DNA of 64,000 bases from Sitta carolinensis. Lineage: Eukaryota; Chordata; Aves; Passeriformes; Sittidae. Shown one piece after another: positions 25,699 through 38,639 of this stretch (its first letter is position 1; the number at the start of each line of letters is the position of its first letter). Both the position numbers and the translations under genes were made by a program. The stretch is taken from NCBI GenBank assembly GCA_032173965.1, contig JAVUNC010000004.1:57845501-57909500 (forward strand). Reading direction: 5' to 3'. The notes under the pieces were generated by a model. That model did no database searches and was not told where the DNA came from. It was given only the letters and a program-made list of their open reading frames with translations.

Positions 25699-26983
25699 TG
25701 TCAAAGGTTTGACGTTGGCACAAGGTCAGTGCCCTTATAACGATATACTGTCCCTGGTATCTTTTGTGAGATGTGACCAAAAACAGAGTAAAACAGTGTC
25801 TAATTTAGAAAGTAAAAGGAAAAAAACTTTATTACTTATAATAGGCAAAGAAGACACATACAGAAGAACATGGAAACTTTAAAAAAAAAACACTCTTCCT
25901 CCCCCCCCCCCCCACCAGTTCTCAACTTAACAAAACAAACTGAAAATTCTCCATCACGTTACCACCTTTTAGATAATTAATCTTCAGTCTATTACCACTC
26001 TTCCGAGAATTAGTACTCAGTTCGTTGAGGAGAGATAGGAGTCCTTCTTGTACCACATCGTGGCCTCTTCCTCTATGTCCAGTGCTCTCACCACTGTGCA
26101 TGGACCAGAGCTGTTTCTAGGGTTTCTCTTTTTAAAGATGCTTTGGTTAGTTCCAAGAAACGACAGCCTCTCAAATTTTGGGGACACTTTCATCTCTGTT
26201 CACACTACTGTCCACTCTTGGCTCCAAGCCAATGCCTCTCCCCAGATACAGTTTCTATGTTATAGAAAAAAAATGAGTCCGTCCATGGCTATACAAAAGA
26301 GTCCAGCCAAAGCCACTCCATCATCTCCTCCCACCTAGGATTCTTTTCAGCGTTCTCTGACAATCTTCTACTTACACAAACTTTCATTATCTTTGCTCAG
26401 TTCTTTCTATCTGTCTTCTTCAAATTCAGGAGGATTAGCATTTATAAAGTTTCCATCATTTACAAAAAGGGTTAAAATCTTGGGTTTTGTTTTCCCAGAA
26501 CTCTCACGGTATTTTTGCTGCTGGGTACTCTTCTCGCGCCATCCTTTTATACTCTTTCGGCCGTGCTGTCTAGTTGTTGATATCAAATTTCAAGGTGACG
26601 AAGATCACACACACGGTTTCTCAGTCTCCCTCCGGGGGGGGGAAGGGAGGGAGGGAAAGGGAAAAGAAGGCTGTTTGCCACCCTTCCATCCCACAGGATT
26701 TTCCTCTCCCCCTCTGTGCCCGAGGTTCCGGCCCTACTTTACCCAGGCCGCATGGCTTCCCCTCCCCGCCCAGCCAGCCGCTGGGCAGGGGAGATCCCTC
26801 TGTCCTCAGGGACCGGAACCAAGAGAGAGCTTTCCGGGAGCCCTCTGCTTTTAACCCCTTGTGTTCTCAGAGGCAGATCCTTGTCCTCAGTGGCCACACC
26901 AGGTGCCAGTCTTTAAACCTGAGCACTCATTAGTTTGACCACTGAAGTTCAGAAAAAAACTCATTTTTTTCCAAACTACGACA
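25699..26983 (-). repeat. 5' LTR (copy 2), apparently unedited
   Basis: It starts TGTC and ends GACA, giving short inverted termini. Outside the T/C cluster it is about 99.5% identical to copy 1, which implies a fairly young insertion. It carries the same signals as the other copy: TATAAAAG on the minus strand (26551-26544), GC-rich U3, and the AATAAA signal. At each of the 18 T/C difference sites it has C, mostly after C or T. Confidence 0.93.
26544..26551 (-). promoter_or_regulatory. TATA-like box of the 5' LTR
   Basis: TATAAAAG on the minus strand, identical to the box in the other LTR. As part of the 5' LTR it would be the promoter of the element itself, pointing against ESR1 transcription. 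Confidence 0.6.
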
Positions 26984-26988
26984 GCTTT
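26984..26988. repeat. Probable target-site duplication, right copy
   Basis: GCTTT follows the LTR end directly and agrees in four of five bases with GCCTT at 24195-24199. Confidence 0.45.
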
Positions 26989-28558
26989 CCACTTACTTAG
27001 ACTTATCTTCTCATATACAAGCCTCTATTTTTTTTTTTGCTTTATTAGGATGGTTGCTACATTAAGCTGCAGCACCCACCACATTTCTGCTGTCTTTGCC
27101 AACATAATTCGCATTTGTTCCAAATGTGGTCTGATTCACATGCACTGTCGCATGACTGTGGTACTGTATGAATGTGAAAAACAGCAGACATTTTTTGGTG
27201 GTTGTTGATTTTCAAAAACACTGGCATAAGATAAAAAAAAACATGGTCCTGTCCAGGCATGTTTAAGACACAAAATTAAGTGTTCTGATTTCCCACCCGC
27301 TTTTTCGTAAAGTTTAACATTCCTGGTTTTGCATAGGAGGTGTCATAAAAATTTTCTGTTGCTATTTAGTTCAGGACGTAGTAGACAAGCTGCAGATGTT
27401 AAGACTTTAGTGTTCACATATTCATAAGTTTGCTGGAAAAAATGTTGAATAACAATGATAAAAATTATGGATGTTGTTAAGTTGAATAATGTGATAAGAT
27501 AGGGCAGAACTGAAACAGCCTGCACTCCTGGTCTCCACTCTCTTCAAAAGAATATAGCAGAAATCCCAAAAGGACAACATTGTTTCAAAGGTGAACAGAA
27601 TAACTTTCATCTGAGTGACTAGAATTCTATTAAATGTTTGGAAACAAGAAGTGATGATATGGCTAGTTGAATGATGGAATCTTCCAATTTAATATTAGAT
27701 TTATCAAGTGATATCAAGAAGGAGAATTGTTTGCTTTTTCCAGAACATACTGGAATTGTGACTTGCCTAATTTAACCTGAGTATGAAAGTTCTTACTGGA
27801 GGCTGCTGCTTCTAGATATATAAACATATCTGAAATGCATAAACACCAAGTCCGTTCAGAAGCCCTGGAGGTACATTGGAGGGAAAAAAGTTTGGCACCA
27901 TCAATCCAAAAGACATTTTCAAATCTGCAAGTCTGCAGCTGCACACTTCAGGAACATGAGGAAACTTCCTGTGAAGCCTATTTTTCCTGCTGATTTTTGC
28001 CATAAATATCTGGTATCAATTTCTGTTGTAAATGGATACTTTGATAGATAGAGGTTTACTATTGCTTTTAAAACTATATACTCTTTTATTTTTACTTTGC
28101 TTCATAGCATCTGGAGACAGACTCGTTCTCTATGACACAATAATGTTTATTTTCTTGCAAAGATTGGCTGACATTCATCTTTTAGGTACACATCATGGCA
28201 ATTAGGAGAGTATAAACATATAGATTGGATTAGAGTTGGATCATATGTGAAAAGGGCGGGTTTCTTTATAACTTTTTTCACATTTACCTAACTGATTTTG
28301 AGCAGTCTGGAAACCCTGTAGTTGTTTCTTTTTAGTAGAAACTGCAAAATTGCAATAATGATCCTCAAGTGTTACTAAGTGCCCAGTGGAGGACTTCCTG
28401 TTGAAGGATTGAATCTGCAATGACACTGCATATTTGGCCTCAGAGAATGGTAATTGCTGTACAAGTTCTTTCTTATAAAATGGGTAGCTACTTATCTGGT
28501 CAAAAGTCACTAAGGCAAATGATGAATTTATTAGTTTCAAGATGATTGCTAAAATTTG

Positions 28559-28592
28559 ACACACATACATACATACATACATACATGTACAT
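28559..28592. repeat. ACAT microsatellite
   Basis: Five to six tandem ACAT units followed by GTACATGT. It is a short tetranucleotide repeat, likely length-polymorphic. Confidence 0.85.
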
Positions 28593-30370
28593 GTGTTGGT
28601 AGTGGTTATTCAGAGAACTGAAGGGTGCACAATATATGTTACCTTAGGAATAAATGAAAATCATCTGAGCTTTATGTTGTTCCTTACTGCAGTGAAACAA
28701 CGGTGCATAAACCACTTTTCTCAAGGGTGTATGCTTTACCAAATACCACTTCCAGTAGTCCTTGTGTTGTCCAAATTCCCAGGTTACAAAGTTATTTGCT
28801 TATTTGTTTTGTAAGTAGTTAACTAAGTAAGTAGTAAGTACTGCCTTCCTTTTTTTAGGATGGTGGGATCATACAGTTTTGGATTCCCAGATCTAATGTC
28901 AGGCTTGCCAAAGTAGGGCTTTTAATAGATCTTGTTCCAGGGACCCACTCCTGCTTTGGGATGTCTTGTTGTTTGAGAGAGATTTGTGTCATATTGTCAC
29001 TCATGCAGCACATACTGTCACTTTATACTAGAAAGGAAAATCAGTTTAGTTTGAACATTACAGTTTTGTTGTTACACAAGTTTATTTGACCCTTACTCCT
29101 AGCTGAATATGCTGAAGACCATTCTGACTTTTCAGAAATTCAGATTTCCATATTCCTACAAGAATTTATGGTGCATCCATTATGTTTGTTGTTGGCAATC
29201 ACTCAGAAATGGTGTTAATTTATCTGTATTTGAAAAAAAGAGGAATGTTCTAGGCATAGATTTTATTCTTTAAGCATCTTTCTCCTGCTGAACATATGAC
29301 ATATGTTGGATAGGACAGACTAGTGGCAATCTGGGCTATTGATATTGATTAATATAAGATCATGAAATTAGTCATTCTGGTATATGGAGTGAGATGTAGG
29401 TTATATCCAAACCACAATTAATTAATTTATTAACAATGAAGTGAATGTCCGTCTTCTTCCTTAAAGTACTGTAATAGAAAATTTAGAATTAAAAAATACT
29501 GTCTGAATAATTTTCAAAAATTTCCAGCATTGAAAGACTACTGAAATTTGAGAATTATGTGCACATCTGCACATAATTTCAGCAAAACTAAAGTGCAGCA
29601 TGCTCTACGTGATGAACTGACTAATGATTTATTCATAATTTAATTTAACCTTCTGTTACATTATTCTGAATTAACTTTCTTGAACAAGAGTAGGTAGGTC
29701 TTAAAAAATTGTTAGATCTTGAATAATGTTTCAAATGAGAACAAATTCAAGGAAATTTAATGTGATTCTTAGGTAATAACTACTTTTGTTGTTAACAATA
29801 CCTCCTAATTTGCAGTCTGACTTGAAGCCAGTCTAGCTGCCAGCATGGGCTTCTCTCCGTTATGCCATTACCTTTTGTAATGTTATTCTCTTTTTCTTTG
29901 GATATTTATCCATTGCAGTCCTTCAACCCCTCTTACTAAATTCCTAAATTCCTCTTACTCCTCTCCAGAGGGCATATTTTTCAATGTTTTATTCATTTTG
30001 ATCTTTCTCTACCATTCTGTCTAACTTCTCATCCCACTTGCAGGATGGTTATCTGATTCAGGTAACTCCAAGGTAATTCAACTTATGATCTCAGAGTTTC
30101 CCAGGCTTTTTATGAAGATCATTGTCTTCATTACACGTTTCCTGCATGCCAACAGGACCTCTGAACTACGACTTCTGTTTTTTCTGTGTTATCGTTAAAA
30201 ATTGTCCATGATAAAGAAGTAAACTGCATGTCCTTCCTTTAGAAATACTTCAGTTTGTTACCCTTTTGCCGCACTGAAAAACGAAATGTAAAATATTTTC
30301 ATTAAGTTAATGTGTTTTGTGGTTTTACAGTATCAGTTATCTTACAGAACTTCATCAAATCTGTTATTTC

Positions 30371-30545
30371 ATAGAATCATCATATGGTTTCGGTTGGAAG
30401 GGACCTTAGAGCTCACCTAGTTCCACCCAACCCCCTTGCCATGGGCAGGGACACTTTCCATTAGACCAGCCTGTTCAAAATCCCTTCCAGCCTGGCATTG
30501 AACACTTCCAGGGATGGGGATCCACAGCTTCTCTGGGCAGGACAT
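30371..30545 (-). mobile_element. CR1 LINE 3' end
   Basis: The sequence begins 'catagaatcatcatatggtt', continues with 'ggttggaagggaccttagag', and runs into 'gaacacttccagggatgggg', the hallmark antisense reading of the CR1 3' UTR. About 175 bp survive, 5'-truncated. Confidence 0.88.
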
Positions 30546-32313
30546 TTCATTTTACCAACAAACCTAAAGAGCTGGTTTTATCAACAGCAAGATAGTAAAT
30601 TCACAATGTCATCTAAAAAGCCATCAAGGCTATTATTATATATTGTCACTTTAAGGCAATACTTAGTAGGAAACTGGTGTTTATTATTTGTTCTCCATAT
30701 ACAGACGTTTTCTTTCTGCCAGTTTTGTGCTTGAGTGCTGTAACCAATGCTTTGTACTTAAGAATGTTGCTCTTTTAAGTTTCAGCTCTATTGTTCAAGC
30801 TGCTTGGTGACTAAGGCAAGTGCCATTTCATCAGTCTTTGAAGTCTGAAAGTAATTTTTTGTACTTGGTAATAAAGGAAAAGTACAGGAAAAAACAATTA
30901 TTTCTTTCCTCTATTGTAACCACATCCATAAAATCAGCAGGTACTGCAACTGCCTAAATTCACTTCTTATGATTGATAGGTGGATTTTATTTCAAACATG
31001 TCAAACATTTCATGCTGTTTCCTTTTTTTGGATGGTTTCTTACCAATAGATTGATTAGCTCTCTCAGATATTTTCATTAAATATAATTATATCAACAACT
31101 GTTTTCCCAAACTTAACAGTATGTTCTAAGTAATTGTAAACTGTATTTTGTTTATTCTCTACCTCTTTCTTATTTGAAAAATATATTTCTTGGTACATCA
31201 TTTAACTTTTAAAATATGTGCCTTTTTTCTTCCTTTTTCTCAAGATAATACTCAAGTGTATGTCAGGTATATTCCTCAAAACTGACTCAGTATATGCCTT
31301 CAGAGAACACAGCAGAGACTCAACACAGAAGGAAAATCCCTGTGTTCTGTATTCTGTATTCTAAAGATTATTATAAATCAGTACAATTACTCCCAAAAAT
31401 TATGGCAAAATTCAATAAGGTGTTTCACTTGTAGCACTGAGTAAAAGATAAATAAGATCTATTTTAAGGCAACTTCTGCACATTTTATTTTCACAAGTTC
31501 ATTCTAATTTCAAGAATAACTTATGCAAGATCTAATAAATCATATTATGCAACCTCCACTTCAGTTTTATTTTTGGATTGAAAGTAACATTCATGAAAAG
31601 TGAGAATTCCAAACAGACAATAATTCAATCTCTTGTGTGACATGAACACAGGGAGGACCACTGTGATTGTGGTTTCACATCTACCTTCACCATTATTCTT
31701 TCTTTTTCATTTTTGTACTATTGTTATAAGCCATCTCTTATTTTGCATTCCTTGTTTCTAAACAATGTTTAAATACAAAGTAATTGCCCCATGTTCTGTA
31801 GTTCAGTAGGAATTTAAACAGTTGTTTATTGCTGAATTCTGAGTGTGCAAGGATCAGCATTTGCTCCATAGTTTACTTGAAATGCTCTTTTGGTCCCTCT
31901 TCCACACAGGTTCCACGTTTTCAGTATGGTGAATTGTCCTTGAGTCTGTAAAACAGCATTTCACCAAGAGAACTGGTCTGGGTTTAGCTGATCAGAGCTG
32001 TCACTTTGTAGCAGGCATTTTTCCACGTTGCCTCATGCCTCAGCACCAGTGTGGTGCTGGAGCAGACAGATGCCCCTTTCTGCAACCTGGATTTCCAGGG
32101 TCCTGGCAACAGGTGTGGGGATGGAGATGATGTCCAGGCTCTTGCCCTGATTTTTGGGAAGAGTACAGCCAGCACAAAAAACAGTAGGCTAGAAAGTTCT
32201 GACTGCTCTGACTGACACCGGGTACCCTGGTGGACAAAACTCAGCCCAACATATAAAGAGACCAAATGTGTTTGATTCTCATTTTGGTTATCCAGCTCCA
32301 AAGTACTTTTTAA

Positions 32314-32544
<231 letters not shown>

Positions 32545-33977
32545 TGAATTATTTAAGTTAATTTATTTCTGCTGCAATCATACTAATTTTTAGCATGATA
32601 TCATCTCACTGATACTACAATTTGACAGTACTTCATATGTCAAGCAGGCTTACAGTAGGCGAGACTGGAAAATGAACTCTAAAAACCTAGAAATGCTCAG
32701 GAATGTGATACTGCTCATTTATTAGACAGGTAACACATCTGAGATTCATTGCTGCTTGAAGTACTGCCAAAGGCAGCAGTAAATTTCTCTTATCACCTGT
32801 ACTGTTTGTTGCAGAAGTAATTTAAATTAAAACCCGAACACTATTCATTTAATTCAGATAGTTATTTTTTTTTTATTTAAAATCCTCCTAGTTTGTCTTA
32901 GTTAGAATGAATTTATCCAAGCAGCCAGCCAATTTTTTTTTAAAATTTTTTGAAAGAAAATCCTCATAGAATCTCAAGTTCATTATTATTTATTTACAGA
33001 GAATACATTAAGTTTGAGGGATTTTTTCTTCATGAAAACTGGATACAAATATGACAAACACTCACTTCCTTCACTAAGCTGTTTTTTTAGCCAGTCTTGC
33101 TAATATGCTAAGTATTTCTGAGAGAAAAAATATTCATCAGTGCCGCATGACAATATCCTGGAGTTTAGCTGGCAGTCTTCATGTTAGCAGGAAGGCTGAT
33201 AATTTGAAACATTTTTTCTACTATCTTAATGTAAACTCAAGCTCTCTTTTTCCTAGTCATGGGGAATAATTCATGAAATATTTCAATTAAGTTTTCAGCA
33301 AACATTGCTGAGGATGGAGTTATGTTAGCTGTTGGGGGTCACCTTGTTTGAAGACTACTGCCCACAAAGCAGAGATGGCAGGGGAGGGCTGCTGTGTGCA
33401 CAGCAGTCACTCCAGGGCAGAGTTTGGCATCTGGGTCTAAACTGGAAGTGGCAGAAGAGCCAAGCTGAGATGGAGTGTACAGAGGCAGCTAAGAGCTGGG
33501 CAAGCTCCTGACCTCATCATGTAGCTGCAATGGGTGGCAACAGAAAGTCAAGGGCAGTGTCTTCAGCTGCTGCAGCCACCAGCTCTGGAAAGTAATCAAA
33601 ATTCTCATTAGCAGAAAAATTTCTTATTTCAACTTGCTCTGTTGACTGTGGGTAGTGAGTTTCCATGGTTGCGTTCATGCAATGTTAATCCTCTGATTCC
33701 CTGCCCTCTATTTGCACACAACCCCCAGGATTTACTTTTAGCATTTTAGTAAAATAAAAATGATAATTTCTAACAGGATAAAACAATATTTCACAGTAAT
33801 AGAGAAATATTTATTGCCTTAGGAAAAAGCCTATTCCACTTGTGTAAGCACAATGAACTGTGAGCTATGGAACTAGATGAGTATAAAATAAATTCTCATT
33901 TTAGGTAGAGAAAATATCTGCTTGTCTAAATGTAAGTATAGTCTTCCCAAAAAGCTGCAACAGTTTTAAAATAATTT

Positions 33978-34068
33978 TGAAATTATTATTATTTATAATA
34001 ATAATTATAAATTATAATTTATAATATATTTATAATAATAGTAATAATAATTTATAAAATTACTTTTG
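33978..34068. repeat. ATT/TAA-rich low-complexity repeat
   Basis: Imperfect (TAA)n/(ATT)n words with many short self-complementary stretches, such as TAATTATAAATTATAATTTA. It can fold on itself, but it is best described as low-complexity DNA. Confidence 0.75.
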
Positions 34069-34572
34069 GTCTTTCTCAACTTAAAATCCCCATGCTCTCA
34101 GTAAAATGGAGTTTGAGCAATTGATTCACACAGTTTTAAGTCAACTGTTGGATTAAAGAAAACAATTACATGCAACTAGAACCACATATTACTTCAGGGC
34201 TCTTTGTTTTCTGAGTTTCAACTAAGACTGTAAAAATTTAGATCTGTTACATCTTCTAATTTTCAAACAATAAGAAACATGTTTCTAAGTCATCATATAC
34301 TTGCCTCACTCCACTTGGGAGAGATATTTGCAGAAAGTAAAATAATAAATTCCTAGACTCTGGGAAGCATTGATATGCTAATCAGTTAAATAACTCTTAA
34401 TTTACTAGTTAATTAGTGCTAACAATATTTTGATGTGTTAATTTGATTTAGGCAAATTAGCTTTTGAGAATGTTATAGAGCAAAAATATGATGTTTGTCA
34501 AGTTTGAGAGGGCAGGACAGACACTGATTCAAAGCCTGTTTCACTCAATGAAGTCCTTCCACTGCATCAAGT

Positions 34573-34690
34573 ATTCAAAGAACCATAAAATGGTTTGGGT
34601 TGGAAGGGACCTTAAAGATCACTCATTCCAACCCCCCTTCCAGGGCAAGGACACCTTTCACTGGACCACATTGCTCCAGGTTCCATCCAA
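34573..34690 (-). mobile_element. CR1 LINE 3' end
   Basis: The sequence contains 'accataaaatggtttgggtt' then 'ggaagggaccttaaagatca' and 'ctggaccacattgctcc', the antisense CR1 3' UTR. About 115 bp survive. Confidence 0.88.
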
Positions 34691-37600
34691 CTCTTCTGTA
34701 TTTAGTGAAAATTCTATATTGTTAATACAAAGCTTTACCATGCTTTGTGCATGCCTCTAGATCTCTGTTGCAGACATCCTCTCTGATTTGAACAGCCCTT
34801 TCATTTTAGCATTCAGGCTTATCCTGATTCTAACAGATTTCTTTCTGTCAAGGATCCTTGATATCGGTAGTCATTTGTATACATCTGTTCCTAAAGCTTA
34901 AGTCACACCAAATTTTATTATACAACTTTTTTGCCTTTTGGCTAGATAAATACAGTTTTTTCTTGTTAACATCTATCTGAAATGTCATAAAATAACCTTT
35001 CAGCTCTGCTGTTTTTGAAAAAAATGTGATCTTTCTTCTCCCAACTCACTCCTCCTACTTGGGTCATATTACACATATGCTTGTTTTGTCTCTGAAGATC
35101 TTTTAGGAACTGTCTTTTCTAAGTTTATGAGAGTCAACCAGTTACATTTTCAAATAAATCCTTCTTCAACTTTCCTTTACAACAATTCACACTTAGAAGA
35201 CTCCTTGAAAATATCTGCAAAGCAGACCTTAGTTATTAATTCTGTGTTCTTTTAAAATTTTTTTCTTTGCCTATAAGAAAATAATTACACAACAATTAAG
35301 TTGACAGTATATGTAGACTTCTGGTACTGTATGGATGAATACAATTGCATTATCTCTTTTTGTTCCCAGTCTGCATTGTAATTAGACAGTGTATTTCGTG
35401 AGGTACCCTTTCTTATTGTGTTAATGCATTACCCAAACACTTGTTTCTTGGTTCAAAATCAGGAATTTTAACAGTCTGCCAGTTACATAGGACTGGTAGA
35501 TTTTTACAATGTACAGCTGCTGCTATTAAAATGCTCAAATGACAATAATTATGGATTAGAAAAACAGGCTCAATCAGGAAATACAATGGTACACTCACAG
35601 TGCTTGCGATTGATACAGAGTAGCTAATAAAATCAAATAGTAAATTCAAGTCTTTTATATTCTCTTTTTTGAAAATTAGTATATCGTATAAGGCAAATTT
35701 AGAAGGAAAGGCTTAGGTTTCTAGTAAGACAAACCAGATGTTTCCTGTCTGGAGGGTTCCCAAGAAACTAGGCTTTAAAAATGTCATTAGACCAGGGTTG
35801 AAATTTGTCAGACCTGAAAGTACACTGTTTATAATTTTGAAGAAAATATAATGTTTCTTCAGGAATAAGAAAGTCATATTTTACTATATTTTTAAAGGAT
35901 TTGTTGCATTCAGCTATCATGCTGATCCCAGGTTTCTCAAAGGCTTGAAACACAATTATAAAGAAACTCATGATAGAAATAGCTGGATTGCTGAATCTCG
36001 CTTGAAACATTCTCGGTATCATCAAAATGGGAAATGCAGTGCTGCATTTTAAAAAGGACGCCTGGTGACCACAGTAAAGAAACTGATGGGAGGCCATCTA
36101 AAGAAGAGAATTGGCTGAAGTTGAATGAATATGACATGGTGATAAAGAGTCACCATGCATTTTGTAAGAGGAAGCCATGAATACATTGAAGTCCTTCTAG
36201 AAGTTAACAAGCAAGTAGATGATGAATATCTTGTCGAAATGCCAAAAAGTTAAACAAGTTCCAAAATTTTATGTAGACAAATGTGATGGAATGTATATAG
36301 GAGAACAATTATTCTGATCATCCTAAACAGCATTCTGAGTTGATCTTTAGCTCTCACTGTTACCAGCAATTAGTTCTGTAGAACCAGCAGGTCTTTGCTT
36401 GCCAGTAGTCAGAGACTGCAGCTTTCCTTCCCCCTGAAAATCTTTACAACAGGAAATAGAGATAATACAGATCATTGCTATTCCTCTGTTTAATTCTGTG
36501 CTTCATCTGTATTTAGAAAACTGTGCCTTGCTGATTTTCTTTGTCATGATAGTAATATTGAAAGAATAGCAGTAGGACCCAGAGGTGTTGCATAGGCAAT
36601 TAAATAGAGATATGAGCTTTGCTACAAAGACTAACTAAATGGACTGACTTCTCTGCCTCTGACACTCATTAGAAGAACAGGAAGAGTAAAGATGATAGGA
36701 GTTATATAAAGTCATGAGCAGGTTGAGAAGATGTGTGGTAATCCACAAGTTATTATCACTTCCAGCCCAGCACTGGAGGTAGTCACTTGAAAACAGCAGA
36801 CCCAAATGCCTGTGTGCTTAGCCCACAGCTAAATATACCTTTGATATGAGACAGTATGGCTGTCTTCATGTTGTTTTATTATCATGGTTGTAAAAAATCT
36901 CTCGTAGCAAAAGATCTCTCTAGGGACTTATAAAATTTCAGTTCAAGGGAGTCAGTATTTCCGTGTTTCTGTCAGGTTTTTTCCTTTTATTTATGGAGAC
37001 AGCTAGTCTGTTTTTCAGGGTTTGTTTTAATTTGGAAACTTTCTCACTTCCACTTCCAGTGTTGAAAAAGATTTTTCATTCTTGCTAAATAGAAGAATTT
37101 TCCTTTCACTGACTTTTGTATACAGCAATGGCAGGAGACCGTGGATCTCTTTAAACTGCAACTAATGCATATAGCAAAAATCTTACAGCATTCACCGTGT
37201 GACAGGAGAGCTGAATAACTTACTGCTTTCATGGCTCTTTTTCTGATCTTTTCTCACCATATCTGAAAAGAATCTTTTAAGTTCTTTACACAGGTATTTT
37301 GATAGACATAAAATTAGGTACAATAGAAGAGAATCAAGATGAAATCTGAGTAGGTTTTTCTAGTCTCTCGACTTGTGTAATGTTCCAAATGTCTGAGGAC
37401 ACCACACTTGTCTGTCACTTGAGTAAATGCACAGCATTTCATATGAAACTGTGGATGCATTAATTACCATTGGTTTGTTAGAAAAATTGAAGCAAAATGA
37501 TCCCAATTGCTTGATTCAGAATGCTTCCTTAGTGACCTTCTGCTTGTATTTATTTCAAAAGGGAAAAGTCCCCAGGCAACAAGTATATCCTGATTTGCCT

Positions 37601-38639
37601 TTCAAAATGGATTTGAAAAGTATTTGTGCATTTACTTTTAATTACATCTTCAATAGCAATAGATTCCATTCAGAAAACCCAGCTCCAAAAATCATCTTGT
37701 CATTAGGCTACTTACTTGATAGAGCTGAATGGTTTAACTTGTAGACAGTTAAGGAATCTCTTGAAATAATTTAATTCCTCTTTTATCTTTCACTGTATAA
37801 TTGAATTTTGAGAGGAATTATTACCGCAGATCCTGCAGAATGAAAAAAACCTTTAAATTATTACAAGAGACAGAATTATAAAAACTTAATGAAAAATTAC
37901 TGTCTCTTTATTGGGAATCAGTCTTTACTGTATCTTTGAGAAAAATTGAAAGAATACCCAATTCTGTAACTCAAACAGATTCAATGTAAAATCAGGAAGA
38001 TCTTTCCAGAGTTTGGGGAAGTGCTGGGTAATGCTCAAAGTGATGAATTCTTTAAAAAGATAAAAAAAGAAAGACCCTTCTCATTATGGTCTTCACATCT
38101 TCACAGTTTTCAGCTGATAGATTCCCTGGGGGATTTGTAGGCATAGGAGTTTTCAAAGAAAATTAAATAGTTCTGAATTCAAGATAGTCCCTACACAAAA
38201 TATGAGATTACTTGTTCATCTAGTAACCCTGACCTTGGAAGCTCAGGCCTCAGTTCTAGGTCACATTGTACTGTGATGCTGTTAATTCCAAAATCAAACT
38301 TTCTTTGCATTTCTGATATGGAGAGAATTTTGAAATGTTTTTTTGCTTTATGGTGACTCAGACTGAATATAAATTAAACTGAAAAGGCCCTCCGGTAAAT
38401 CAGAATAACTTTTCTTTGGCCGACATTTTTTAGGTTTATTATTCCCAAATTACCTTCCTAATAATTTTTGAGTCTAAATGTCTTAAATGTGACGAAAGAA
38501 TAATCAGTTTTCTCAGAACTACCATTGCAGCATTTTAAGGATTTTTTTTTTCTGCCTGGCATATTCGTGGACCCATTTCACATTATATTTTACAAAGAGA
38601 AAAATCTTTTAAAGGTACTTAGTAGCTAATTGTCTCTGT

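Larger units (their letters stand above)
24200..26983 (-). mobile_element. Compact non-autonomous LTR retroelement, antisense in ESR1 intron 4
   Basis: Two direct repeats of 1291 and 1285 bp, each beginning TG and ending CA, flank only 208 bp (25491-25698). A primer binding site (25679-25696) and a polypurine tract (25491-25506) sit at the two internal borders in the correct order for a minus-strand element. The 5' LTR is therefore the right-hand copy and the 3' LTR the left-hand copy. No gag, pro, pol or env coding is present, so mobilisation would have needed proteins supplied in trans. Alternatively, this is a provirus that lost its interior; the intact PBS and PPT borders make a simple random deletion less tidy. 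The tRNA-Glu primer differs from the tRNA-Trp primer used by avian leukosis-type alpharetroviruses. Family name not determined. It lies antisense to ESR1. Confidence 0.92.

Noticed and set aside
26393..26854. 153-codon open frame on the + strand, with a shortened twin at 24899-25261
   Set aside because: It lies entirely in the LTR and runs antisense to the element. The two copies agree only because the LTRs are duplicates, and a single G indel or substitution changes its end. No known protein resemblance.
38228..38240. TGACCTTGG word considered as an oestrogen-related response element
   Set aside because: A single half-site of this kind is expected by chance many times in 64 kb, and no full palindromic oestrogen response element was found nearby.
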